Below, one piece after another: positions 24,043 to 32,463 of a stretch of 64,000 nucleotides of DNA (position 1 is the stretch's first letter; every line of letters starts with the position of its first letter). The notes under the pieces were generated by a model. The model was not told the origin of the DNA. It ran no database searches and saw only the letters and a program-made list of their open reading frames with translations. Origin of the DNA: DATAAZ01 sp036259875 (GTDB taxonomy: Bacteria; Actinomycetota; Thermoleophilia; Gaiellales; Gaiellaceae). The stretch is taken from positions 15,430 through 79,429 of the forward strand of contig DATAAZ010000075.1 of assembly GCA_036259875.1 (NCBI GenBank). Direction: 5' to 3'. The position numbers and the translations under genes were made by a program.

Positions 24043-25134
24043 CTAGAGCTCGACGATCGCAGGCCGAGTGATCCCGTCCAATGTGAGCTCCGGCAGCTCG
24101 GCCGTCCTCGTGACGATTTCCACGCCGTCGGGACCGACGAGCGCGGTGTCTTCGGATTTCGCGCCGCCGGTGATCGAAGGGTTCCACGCGACCGCGCACG
24201 ACTCGGGAATGAGCGCGCCGCTGCCCGCAACGGCGAAGACCTCACGCCCGCGGTACCCCGTGAGGCCGCCCTGGTGATGGAGCCGCCATTCGTCCGGGAA
24301 GCCCCGCTCGGCGTATGCGTCGGCTAGGACGTCGAATGCCTCGCCCACCGTCCGCCCCGGGACCGAGGCGGTAAGAACGGCCGCGTCAACGGCGGCGACC
24401 GCCTCCACGAGCGCCACGAGCTCATGAGGCGGCGGACCGAACGAGACAAGGCGCGTGAGCGAGGTGTGGAGACCGTCCCGCTCGGCGGTCACAGCAACGA
24501 GTGCATGGCGGCCGAGCCGCGCGTCCGTCGGGACGGGATGACGATGCACCTTCTGGCGTGCGTCCCCGGCCACGAGGATGACCGGCGCGGTGAAGCCGCG
24601 CGCGTGCGTCTCGCGGGCGAGCTCGCCCGCGACCTCCGTCTCACGCTGCTCGGGCGAGAGGCAACGCACGACGTTGACCATCGCGGCCGCCGCGTCGGCG
24701 GCGGCCGCTCGGTAGCGGCCGCGCTCCTCGGCCGAGAGCCTCCGGCGAAGCGAAGCGAGCGAAGCATCGAGATCGGTGTCGCTCACGACGCGCGCGCCCG
24801 CCGTCAGACGCGCAATCGCGGGCGCGGGTCCCTCGTGCCACGGATACGAGATGAGCTCGTACTCGAGTTCCTCGAACCGCTCCTCCGTCTTCGCGCGCCC
24901 AGCCTCGATGTTCGGCGTCAGGACGAGAGCTCGTTCGCGCACGAGCACGACGGCGTAGCCCGCGTCGGGAGCAGCCGTGTCGACGGGGCGTCCGCGCCCG
25001 CAAAGGAGCCAGCGGACGCTGGCCGGGGTCGAGGCGACGAGCCCCTCGAAGCCCGCCGTCTCGGCGGCCTCGAGCGCGAGCTCGCGCTTGCGCGTCGCCT
25101 CAGCCGAGCTGGCGGTCGAGGTTCGTTGCGGCAC
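24043..25134 (-). CDS. M24 (creatinase/Xaa-Pro peptidase) fold protein lacking metal ligands
   Basis: A 363-aa pita-bread-fold protein. The N-domain is creatinase-like and the C-domain follows M24 aminopeptidases, keeping the His of LHHQGGLTGYRG near residue 290 and the final Glu in GGAKSEDTAL. The two Asp ligands are absent (the segment reads LVAVTAERDGLHTSLTRLV where D...D is expected) and the third ligand block EPG is NPS. It therefore probably does not bind two metals, as in creatinase itself, which hydrolyses its substrate without metal. Its 5' end overlaps the GH15 gene by 35 bases and the ATP-grasp gene follows after five bases. Confidence 0.82.
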   Translation of the reverse strand: MPQRTSTASSAEATRKRELALEAAETAGFEGLVASTPASVRWLLCGRGRPVDTAAPDAGYAVVLVRERALVLTPNIEAGRAKTEERFEELEYELISYPWHEGPAPAIARLTAGARVVSDTDLDASLASLRRRLSAEERGRYRAAAADAAAAMVNVVRCLSPEQRETEVAGELARETHARGFTAPVILVAGDARQKVHRHPVPTDARLGRHALVAVTAERDGLHTSLTRLVSFGPPPHELVALVEAVAAVDAAVLTASVPGRTVGEAFDVLADAYAERGFPDEWRLHHQGGLTGYRGREVFAVAGSGALIPESCAVAWNPSITGGAKSEDTALVGPDGVEIVTRTAELPELTLDGITRPAIVEL

Positions 25135-26947
25135 TGATGAGCGACAGGTGGGTGAATGCCTGCGGGAAGTTTCCGAGCGCCTCGCCGGTCGGCCCGATCT
25201 CCTCGGAGTAGAGGCCGAGGTGGTTCGCGTACGTGAGCATCTTCTCGAAGGCGATGCGCGCCTGGTCGATCCGGCCCGCGCGGGCGAGCGCCTCGACGTA
25301 CCAGAAGGAGCAGATCGAGAACGTCCCTTCCTCGCCCTGCAGCCCGTCCGGGGAAGCGGCCGCGTTGTAGCGGTAGACGAGCGAGTCGGAGACGAGCTCG
25401 CGCCCGATGGCGTCGAGCGTCGAGAGCCAGCGCGGATCGGTCGGCGAGACGAACTTGACGAGCGGCATCAGAAGCACCGACGCGTCGAGCACGTCGGTGT
25501 CGTAGTGCTGGACGAACGCGCCCCGATCCTCGTGCCAGCCGCGGGTCATGATTTGCTCGAAGATCTCGTCGCGCACGCGCATCCAGCGGACGATGTCCGC
25601 CGGCAGCCCGCGCTGCCGCGCGATCCGGACGGCTCGCTCGACGGCGACCCACGACATGAGCCGCGAGTAAGTGAAGTGCTGGCGTCCCCCCCGGGTCTCC
25701 CAGACGCCCTCGTCGACCTGGTTCCAGTTCTCCGCGACCCAGTCGACGATGTCGGTCAGGTTTCGCCAGGAGTCGTACGAGATCGGCTCGCCGTACTTGT
25801 TGTAGAGGTAGACCGAGTCGATCAACTCGCCGTAGATGTCGAGCTGGAGCTGGTCGGCGGCGCCATTCCCGATCCGGACGGGCGCCGAGCCCCGGTAGCC
25901 CTCGAGGTGATCGAGCGTGATCTCGTCCAGGTCGGGGCGCCCGTCGATCCCGTACATGATCTGGAGAGGGCCGGAGTCGCCTTGCATCCGTTCGCGGAAG
26001 CGATCGCCGAGCCAGCTCCCGAACGAGGCCGCCTCCTCGGTGAACCCGAGCCGAAGGAGCGCGTACAGCGAGAACGACGCGTCCCGGATCCAGGTGTAGC
26101 GGTAGTCCCAGTTCCGCTCGCCGCCCAGCTGCTCCGGAAGGCTCGTCGTCGCGGCCGCGACGATCGCGCCGGTCGGCTGGTAGGTCAGGAGCTTGAGCGC
26201 GAGCGCGGAGCGGTGGACGACCTCGCGCCAGCGCCCCATGTAGCGGCACTGCCGCAGCCACCGCTGCCAGAAATCGACCGTGTCGATGAGGAGGGTCCGC
26301 GCCTCGTCCTCACCGTAGCGGCGGGGCCGAAGGTCGCCGTCGCCGTTCTCGAGAACGAACGTCACGCGCTCGTCCGGCCCGACCGTGACCTCGCCGACGG
26401 CGCGACCCTCGTGGACCCGCAGCCGCGCGTGCGTCGAGAGCGCGAGGGAGCGGCCGCTCGAGCGGAAGACGACACCGTCGTCCGCGACGTGCGCCTCGTG
26501 TCTGCGGCGCGCGTAGTCGAAGCGCGGGTCGATCTCGACGTGAAGCGGAAGCTCGCCGCGGATCCCGACCACGGTGCGGACGACGCGGTCGCGTCCTCCG
26601 TCGCCCGGCCGCATGATCGGCATGAAGTCGATCACCTCTGCGACCCCGTCCCCGGAGGAAAAGCGGGTGATGAGGACGTTCGTATCCGGAAAGTAGAACT
26701 GCCGCGACCTCCAGCCGGTGCCTGCGGGCGCGATGACGAACGACCCGCCCTTCTCGCGGTCGAGGAGTGACGCGAAGATGCTCGGCGCATCGAATCGGCC
26801 GGGGCAGTACCAGTCGATCGTTCCATCGGTCCCGACGAGCGCGACCGTACGGAGGTCGCCGATGACGCCGTGGTCCTCGATGGGCAGGTAGTCGCGAGCG
26901 CGCTGCGGCGCGCGCTCCCGGGTGAGCTGTTCGATCGTTGTCGTCAT
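25100..26947 (-). CDS. GH15 glycoside hydrolase (glucoamylase/trehalase type)
   Basis: A 615-aa enzyme of the (alpha/alpha)6-barrel family that inverts at alpha-glucosidic bonds. The N-terminal beta domain starts with DYLPIEDHGVIGDLRTVALV and DGTIDWYCPGRFDAPSIFA. In the barrel GERNWDYRYTWIRDASFSLY binds substrate; the general acid is Glu in DEGVWETRGG near residue 418 and the general base Glu in EEGTFSICSFWYVEAL near residue 563. No signal peptide, so it acts in the cytoplasm. In mycobacteria close relatives are trehalases. A MalT-like regulator lies 44 bp upstream in the same direction. Confidence 0.93.
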   Translation of the reverse strand: MTTTIEQLTRERAPQRARDYLPIEDHGVIGDLRTVALVGTDGTIDWYCPGRFDAPSIFASLLDREKGGSFVIAPAGTGWRSRQFYFPDTNVLITRFSSGDGVAEVIDFMPIMRPGDGGRDRVVRTVVGIRGELPLHVEIDPRFDYARRRHEAHVADDGVVFRSSGRSLALSTHARLRVHEGRAVGEVTVGPDERVTFVLENGDGDLRPRRYGEDEARTLLIDTVDFWQRWLRQCRYMGRWREVVHRSALALKLLTYQPTGAIVAAATTSLPEQLGGERNWDYRYTWIRDASFSLYALLRLGFTEEAASFGSWLGDRFRERMQGDSGPLQIMYGIDGRPDLDEITLDHLEGYRGSAPVRIGNGAADQLQLDIYGELIDSVYLYNKYGEPISYDSWRNLTDIVDWVAENWNQVDEGVWETRGGRQHFTYSRLMSWVAVERAVRIARQRGLPADIVRWMRVRDEIFEQIMTRGWHEDRGAFVQHYDTDVLDASVLLMPLVKFVSPTDPRWLSTLDAIGRELVSDSLVYRYNAAASPDGLQGEEGTFSICSFWYVEALARAGRIDQARIAFEKMLTYANHLGLYSEEIGPTGEALGNFPQAFTHLSLISAATNLDRQLG

Positions 26948-26991
26948 GGAGCGACAGTCTCGGCGGCCGGGTGCCGCGTTACGCGACTCGA

Positions 26992-29271
26992 TTAGAGGAG
27001 CCGGAGCTCGCGCGCGCGCGCGACCGCTTCTTCGCGGCTCGAGGCGGAGAGCTTGCGGTAAATGCTCCGCGTATGCGTCTTGACGGTGTTCGCGGAGACG
27101 TACAGCGCTGATGCGATCTCGCGAAGTGACCGGTCGGACGGCAGGAGGCGTAGGACGGCCAGCTCGCGCTCGCTCAGCGTCTCGCCGCGATCGGCGACCT
27201 CGACGCGACCCCTCCGCCCGGCGACCGTCCGCTCCGCCCGCTCGAGCTCGACGCCGAGCGTCCCGAGCTCCGACCGGCCGGCGATCGCCGCGCGCGCCTC
27301 ACGGACGAGCTCCCGCGCGGCGTCGTGATTGCGCTCCGCGTGCCGGACGGCCGCGAGGGAAAGCAATGCGAACGCGAGCTCGACTCCACCCGCCCCCCGT
27401 CGTCCGAGGGCGACGGCACGCTCTGCGTGCGCGCGCGCGGCGTCGAGGTCGCCGTGTTGACGGTTCGCCTTCGAGCGCGCGACGAGCGCAGGGAGCGCGA
27501 CCCAGTGCTCGGCCAGACCCTGCTCGTCGCTCATCGTGAGCGCGGCGGCGGCGCGTCGCTCGGCGGCCACCAGATCGCCGCGTTCGGCCTCAATCGCCGC
27601 GAGATACCCCAGCGCGCCGATGACGGAGAGGTTGTTGCTCGCGCCTTGGCGGAGGTGAACGGCTTCGTCAAGCCGCGCCGCCGCTTCGTCGAGTTCGCCG
27701 AGCCAGAAGAGGCTTCGGCCGAGCGCGGCGCACGCCATCGCGCGCCACGGCGACGCGGGGTCGCGTTCGAGCTCGACGGCACGGCGGCCCGCTTCGGTCG
27801 CGCGCCGGAACTCGCCGACCATGTAGAGGCGGACGGCGCGGTAGATCGCCGCCTCGGCCTCGACCGTTGACGCGCCGCGCCGAACGTCGCCCGCGAGTGG
27901 CGCCTGCTCCGCAGCGTCGAGCCACGGCTCGACCTCGTCGCGGCGCCCGAGCGTCAGCGAGGCGCCCGCCTTCGCGAGGCAGAGGCGAGCATCCGCGCGG
28001 ACGGCGTCGGGCGGGAGCGCCGCGATCCATGCCGCGACCGTTTCGCTCCGTCCTCCGTTCACGTACTCGTTCCAGTTGAGGGCGACGAGGTCAGCCGCCT
28101 CCGCGATCGACCCCGCCGCGACCGCGTGGCGAATCGCCTGGGAGACGGAGCCGTGCTCGCGATGCCAGGCGCTCGCGCGGCGGTGGAGCGCCGGCACGAG
28201 CGCGGGCTCGCTTCGCTCCAGCTCGTGGCGGAGGAGGTCGGCGAACAGGTGGTGGTAGCGGTACCAGTGTCGCGTCGTGTCGAGCGGGACGAGGAAGAGG
28301 TTCGACCGTTCGATCTCCACGAGCATCCGAGCCCCGCCCGCCGTCCCGGTAACGGCGTCGCAGAGCGGTCCAGAGAGGCGGTCGAGGATCGACGTCCGGA
28401 GGAGGAACGATCGGACGCGCTCCGGCTGCCGTTCGAGCACCTCCGTGACGAGGTAATCGACGATGTGGCGGTCGTCTCCGGCAAACACGCGGATGAACGC
28501 GCGGCGGTCCTCCCGCCCCTCGAGCGAGAGCGCAGCGAGGTAGATCCCGGCCGCCCACCCTTCCGTACGACGGTGCAGGAGCGCGACGTCGTCGGGCTCG
28601 AGCCCGAGCGAAAGCGTCCGGTTCACGAAGGCCTCCGCTTCCGCCTGTGTGAAGCGAAGGTCTTCTGCCCGGAGCTCGGCGAGCTCGCCGAGCGCTCGCA
28701 GCCGTGCCAGCGGCAGCTGAGGATCGATCCGGGTCGCGACGACGAGACGGAGGGAGCGCGGCATCCGCTCGATAAGACGGGAAACCTGGTCGACGATCTC
28801 GCGATTCGTCACGGCGTGGAAATCGTCGAGGACGAGGACGATCTCCTCCTCAAGCCACTCGAGCTCGTTCACGAGCTCGGCGAGCGCAACGTCGACGACG
28901 CCGGCGGCGGGCGCTCGGAGCAGCGCGCTCGCGTGCTCGCCGAGCGAAGGCTCGACGGTCCGCAGCGCAGCGACAACGTAGAGCCAGAAGCGGACGGCGT
29001 CGTTGTCTCCCTGGTCGAGCGAGAGCCATGCGAACCGCCGACCCGGGTGCGGCTGCGTTTGCCAGTCGGCGACGAGCGTCGTCTTTCCCCACCCAGGCGG
29101 CGCGTCCACGAGCGTCAGCTTCGGCAGCCGCTTCGCCGAGAGCCGGGCGAGCAACGCGCTCCGCGGAACGAGCTCCCGCGCGGCCGCAGGCGGATGGAGC
29201 TTCGTCGCCACGAGGACCGGGCCGGCCGGCGGTGCGGGTCGCGAAGCGGCGCTCGCGGCGGCCGGCGCCAT
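26992..29271 (-). CDS. MalT/LAL-type LuxR-family transcriptional regulator
   Basis: About 760 aa. A STAND-type NTPase occupies the N-terminal part (P-loop PPGWGKTTLVADWQ near residue 60, Walker B EEIVLVLDDFHAV near residue 145, RLVVATRIDP), then a winged-helix and a TPR-like helical sensor region. The C-terminus is a LuxR helix-turn-helix (LSERELAVLRLL and IASALYVSANTVKTHTRSIY). In MalT the sensor binds an inducer, here plausibly a sugar, given the downstream GH15 gene. The start is ATG at 29271 or the adjoining GTG at 29274. Confidence 0.92.
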   Translation of the reverse strand: MAPAAASAASRPAPPAGPVLVATKLHPPAAARELVPRSALLARLSAKRLPKLTLVDAPPGWGKTTLVADWQTQPHPGRRFAWLSLDQGDNDAVRFWLYVVAALRTVEPSLGEHASALLRAPAAGVVDVALAELVNELEWLEEEIVLVLDDFHAVTNREIVDQVSRLIERMPRSLRLVVATRIDPQLPLARLRALGELAELRAEDLRFTQAEAEAFVNRTLSLGLEPDDVALLHRRTEGWAAGIYLAALSLEGREDRRAFIRVFAGDDRHIVDYLVTEVLERQPERVRSFLLRTSILDRLSGPLCDAVTGTAGGARMLVEIERSNLFLVPLDTTRHWYRYHHLFADLLRHELERSEPALVPALHRRASAWHREHGSVSQAIRHAVAAGSIAEAADLVALNWNEYVNGGRSETVAAWIAALPPDAVRADARLCLAKAGASLTLGRRDEVEPWLDAAEQAPLAGDVRRGASTVEAEAAIYRAVRLYMVGEFRRATEAGRRAVELERDPASPWRAMACAALGRSLFWLGELDEAAARLDEAVHLRQGASNNLSVIGALGYLAAIEAERGDLVAAERRAAAALTMSDEQGLAEHWVALPALVARSKANRQHGDLDAARAHAERAVALGRRGAGGVELAFALLSLAAVRHAERNHDAARELVREARAAIAGRSELGTLGVELERAERTVAGRRGRVEVADRGETLSERELAVLRLLPSDRSLREIASALYVSANTVKTHTRSIYRKLSASSREEAVARARELRLL

Positions 29272-29474
29272 CACGGGTACGCGGCGACGTGCGTCGCCTG
29301 CGGGCGGAGCGCGACGGAGGTTGTCTCGAAGTCGGGCGGGTGGCCGACCGCGCCGCGGCCGAATGAGCCGGGCGGGCCGAGCGCCGTGACGCGCTCGCCG
29401 TCAACAACCAGGTCGAGCGGCTCGCTCGCGTCCGGCGTGACGACGGTTCCCCCCCGGAAGAGCAGGTCGTGCAT
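29271..29474 (-). pseudogene. Truncated N-terminus of an amidohydrolase
   Basis: The 67-codon frame begins MHDLLFRGGTVVTPDASEPL and DLVVDGERVTALGPPGSFG, a typical start of dihydropyrimidinase/allantoinase-type amidohydrolases, behind an AAGGAGC ribosome site. The catalytic barrel is missing: after residue 40 the sequence is unrelated and it stops where the LuxR-type gene starts. It may still be translated and coupled to the regulator. Confidence 0.55.
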
Positions 29475-29546
29475 GTGCTCCTTCCCCCGGTCGGCTGGCG
29501 TCGCGCTCGACGATAAAGGAGCCGGAGAAACCCGTCCAGACGGCGT

Positions 29547-30215
29547 TCAGCGCTCGAGGTACCCCTCGAGGACGCGGCGGACTTTCGAGCGGGCGCGGTG
29601 CAGGAGAACCCGCTGATTGACCTCCGAGAGCGCGAGCAGCTGGCAGACCTCCTCGGAGCTCCACCCCTCGACATCGCGAAGCGTGATCACCTGCGCCTGC
29701 AGAGCCGGAAGTCCGGCGATCGCCGAGCGGATCTCGGCGAGCGTTTCCTCGGACGCAAGCCGCCGCTCTGGGATCTCGTCCCAGCTCGCGGGCGGTGACG
29801 CCCAGTGGCCCGGCCAGACCGGGTGACTCGCGTCGAGGAAGCGGTTGGGATCCACGGCGGGTTCGTCCTCGCCCGCCGTGCCGAGCGCCGCGAAAGGAAT
29901 CGTCCGCCCCTCACGCTCGCCCCGCGTCTTCGCGGTGTTCGTGAGGATGCGGAAGATCCAGGTCTTGAGCGACGAGCGGCCCTGGAAGCGGTCGATCCCC
30001 TGGACGACGCCGAGCCAGGTCTCCTGGGCGACCTCCTCGGCGACGGTCCGGTCGCGCACGTAGACGGTCGCGAGCCGGACGAGAGACGCGTGATAGCGGT
30101 CGACGAGCTCGGCGAAGGCGCCCTCGTCGCCGCGGCGAAGCGCCGTTACGAGGCGCGCTTCCTCCGCAGAAGCCCAATGCCCCGTCGGCGGGTCGAGTTC
30201 GGCCTGCAAGCTCAC
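29547..30215 (-). CDS. ECF-type RNA polymerase sigma factor
   Basis: A 222-aa ECF sigma factor, starting at GTG behind AGGAGG. Region 2 spans about residues 30-100 (FAELVDRYHASLVRLATVYV, VAEEVAQETWLGVVQGIDRF, SLKTWIFRILTNTAK), a long linker of about 60 residues follows, and region 4 has ALQAQVITLRDVEGWSSEEV and VNQRVLLHRARSKVRRVLEG. Its start overlaps the end of the 79-aa gene by four bases. An HC2-type anti-sigma lies three genes upstream in the same cluster. Confidence 0.92.
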   Translation of the reverse strand: MSLQAELDPPTGHWASAEEARLVTALRRGDEGAFAELVDRYHASLVRLATVYVRDRTVAEEVAQETWLGVVQGIDRFQGRSSLKTWIFRILTNTAKTRGEREGRTIPFAALGTAGEDEPAVDPNRFLDASHPVWPGHWASPPASWDEIPERRLASEETLAEIRSAIAGLPALQAQVITLRDVEGWSSEEVCQLLALSEVNQRVLLHRARSKVRRVLEGYLER

Positions 30216-30451
30216 GTCTCCACCTCCTGCTCGACCTTTACGAGCTCGAGCCCGAAGTCGCGGATCCGGTCGAGGAGGCCGTGAAGCTCCGACTGATCAC
30301 GCACGTCGCCGACGAGCGCGGTAACGCCGGTCCCCGCCTCGAGCGCCATGCCGTCGAACGCCGACGCCAGGCGCTCGGTCAACCTCCCGCGTACGACGAT
30401 CCGATACCGCGCCGGCGCGGCTCGCGTCTCGCTCTTTCGCATCTCGGTCAT
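30212..30451 (-). CDS. Small ACT-like protein of unknown function
   Basis: A 79-aa protein (MTEMRKSETRAAPARYRIVV...). The beta-alpha-beta-beta-alpha-beta arrangement (YRIVVRGRLTERLASAFDG, TGVTALVGDVRDQSELHGLL, GLELVKVEQEVE) resembles a single ferredoxin/ACT-like fold. It is translationally coupled to the sigma factor gene by a four-base overlap, suggesting a regulatory or accessory role in that sigma system (inference). Confidence 0.75.
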   Translation of the reverse strand: MTEMRKSETRAAPARYRIVVRGRLTERLASAFDGMALEAGTGVTALVGDVRDQSELHGLLDRIRDFGLELVKVEQEVET

Positions 30452-30524
30452 GCCGCGACGTTTGCACTCGGGAGGGTGAGACGTCATCACCCGCGAGGCC
30501 GATTCACCCGGGTGAATCGCTTTG

Positions 30525-30731
30525 CTACGCGGCCGCTGCGACGGGGGCGGGGCGGTAGCGGTTCGGGTGGTAGAACGCGTCGAGCGCGGCGGCGTTCGGA
30601 ACGTCGACGACAAACGCATCGGCCTCCCGGTCGTCGTGGTAGCGGAGAAACGCCTGGTTCCGGCCGGCGTCCCAGAGGAGCCGGACGAGGAGGCCGCCCT
30701 CGCTTCGCCGCGCGAGTTCGTAGACGATCAT
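30525..30731 (-). CDS. Small conserved protein of unknown function
   Basis: A 68-aa predicted protein beginning MIVYELARRSEGGLLVRLLW, with beta strands, an acidic RYHDDREADAFVVDVP segment and a C-terminal DAFYHPNRYRPAP motif. Similar short proteins with the Tyr-His-Pro end are, to my recollection, common in actinobacteria; the function is unknown. It lies between the anti-sigma gene and the sigma gene in one direction. Confidence 0.7.
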   Translation of the reverse strand: MIVYELARRSEGGLLVRLLWDAGRNQAFLRYHDDREADAFVVDVPNAAALDAFYHPNRYRPAPVAAAA

Positions 30732-30760
30732 GCCGAGGAGTCCCTGAACAGGACGCGGCG

Positions 30761-31048
30761 TTACGCGTCTGTCCTCGTCCAGCCCCGAAACGCCTGGAGA
30801 AGCGCCTCGCGCGCGCCCGGCGGCACGTCCTCCTCGCGGAGCCGCCCTGTGAGCCGAACAGTTTCCCGCATCTGCTCGATGTACGTCGTGCAGCCGGGGC
30901 AGTTAACGACGTGCGCTTCGACGCGCGCGCGCTCTTCGGCCGGCAGCGTGCCTTCCAAGTAGTCGGTGACGATCTCGACCAGCTCGCGACAGCTGAGCTC
31001 GTCGCGGGTGCTTCCGTTCGATCCTGTGTCGCGCGCGTCGGCCGTCAT
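30761..31048 (-). CDS. Zinc-finger (HC2-type) anti-sigma factor
   Basis: A 95-aa cytoplasmic protein. The ZAS motif is complete: ELSCRELVEIVTDYLEGTLP followed by RVEAHVVNCPGCTTYIEQM, with His-x3-Cys-x2-Cys and an upstream Cys. A basic C-terminal helix follows, with no membrane segment, so it is a soluble anti-sigma. It is the first gene of a four-gene minus-strand cluster that ends with the ECF sigma factor, the reverse of the usual sigma-then-anti-sigma order. Confidence 0.88.
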   Translation of the reverse strand: MTADARDTGSNGSTRDELSCRELVEIVTDYLEGTLPAEERARVEAHVVNCPGCTTYIEQMRETVRLTGRLREEDVPPGAREALLQAFRGWTRTDA

Positions 31049-31200
31049 GTCAGCTCGGAGGGCGCACGGTCGTCCGGCGCGGCCGGACGTCGTCGCGTCT
31101 CCCGCTCGATTCGTCCTCGCTCGAGGCGAAACGTTACAGCGGGCGCGCGTAACGAACGCCCGGTGCCCACGACTGTTGGGCAGGCAGCGCCGACTCACCG

Positions 31201-32448
31201 ATGGAGCTCGACCTCTCGAACCTGCTGATCGTCACGGCCGTCGCCTTCGCGGCGCCGCTCCTCCTCGGGCTCGCACCGGCGCTCCGGCTCCCGTCCGTTG
31301 TCCTCGAACTCGTCGCGGGCATCGCGATCGGTCCGGCCGTCCTGGGATGGGTGGAACCGGACGAGCCCGTCCGAGTCCTGTCGCTCGTCGGGCTCGCGTT
31401 CCTCCTTTTCCTCGCCGGCCTCGAGATCGAGTTCGACCGTCTGCGTGGGCGGCGGCTCGCGCTGACCTCGTTCGGATTCGCGCTCTCGTTCGCGATTGCG
31501 GTCGTCATCGGGTTCGTGCTCGGGGCGATCGACCAGGTCGAGACGCCGCTCTTCGTCGCCATCCTCCTGGTGGCGACGTCGCTCGGCGTCGTCGTCCCGG
31601 TCCTCAAGGACTCGGGCCGCGTCGCGTCCGACCTGGGCCAGCTTCTGATCGCGGCCGCGTCGATCGCCGACTTCGGGGCGGTCATCCTGCTCTCCCTCTT
31701 CTTCTCGCGGGAAGCGACCGGAACCGGTGCGCAGCTCGTCCTGCTCGGCGGCTTCTTCGTGGTTGCGATCGTGCTCCTCATCGTGTTGATGCGGGCGGAG
31801 CGCTCGCGGCTGCTCTCGAGCGTATTCCTCCGCCTGCAGGACACCACGGCCCAGATCCGCGTCCGCGGCGCCTTCGTCCTTCTCGTCGGGTTCGCTGCCC
31901 TGGCCGGTGAGCTGGGGCTCGAGGTCATCCTCGGTGCGTTCATGGCGGGCGCGATCCTCACGCTCGTCGACCGCGACCAGACGATGACGCACCCGCAGCT
32001 TCGCGTGAAGCTCGAGGCCGCCGGCTTCGGGATCTTCATCCCGGTGTTCTTCGTGACGAGCGGCGTCCAGTTCGACCTCGACGCGCTCTTCGCGAGCGGC
32101 GAGACGATCGCGCGGGTGCCGATTTTCTTCGGAGCCCTCATGATCGTTCGCGGGCTCCCTGCGCTTCTCTATCGCTCCACGATCGGCGCGCGTAACACGG
32201 TCGTCGCCGCGCTCCTCCAGGCGACGTCGCTCCCCTTCATCGTCGCCGGGTCGATGATCGGCATCGAGCTCGGGACGATCGACGAGGCGACCGGTGCCGC
32301 GCTCATCGCGGCCGGGTTGCTGTCCGTGCTCGTCTTCCCGCTGGTCGCGCTGACGATCTTGCGCCGCGACGAGCCGACCGCGCGGCCCGCTGAGCCGGTG
32401 CCGCCCATCGGCGCCGGACGGGCGACGCTCGAGCATTCGGCGACGTAG
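31201..32448 (+). CDS. CPA2-family cation/proton antiporter
   Basis: A 415-aa membrane protein of the KefB/NapA-like monovalent cation:proton antiporter-2 family with about 12-13 transmembrane helices. LRLPSVVLELVAGIAIGPAV, LAFLLFLAGLEIEFDRL and the discontinuous-helix regions ATSLGVVVPVLKDSG and AASIADFGAVILLS, which carries the ion-site Asp, are characteristic. There is no C-terminal TrkA-N domain, so it lacks nucleotide gating. It is divergent from the anti-sigma gene (152 bp apart), which may place it under that sigma factor. Confidence 0.9.
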   Translation: MELDLSNLLIVTAVAFAAPLLLGLAPALRLPSVVLELVAGIAIGPAVLGWVEPDEPVRVLSLVGLAFLLFLAGLEIEFDRLRGRRLALTSFGFALSFAIAVVIGFVLGAIDQVETPLFVAILLVATSLGVVVPVLKDSGRVASDLGQLLIAAASIADFGAVILLSLFFSREATGTGAQLVLLGGFFVVAIVLLIVLMRAERSRLLSSVFLRLQDTTAQIRVRGAFVLLVGFAALAGELGLEVILGAFMAGAILTLVDRDQTMTHPQLRVKLEAAGFGIFIPVFFVTSGVQFDLDALFASGETIARVPIFFGALMIVRGLPALLYRSTIGARNTVVAALLQATSLPFIVAGSMIGIELGTIDEATGAALIAAGLLSVLVFPLVALTILRRDEPTARPAEPVPPIGAGRATLEHSAT

Positions 32449-32463
32449 CGTCACCGGCCGCTC

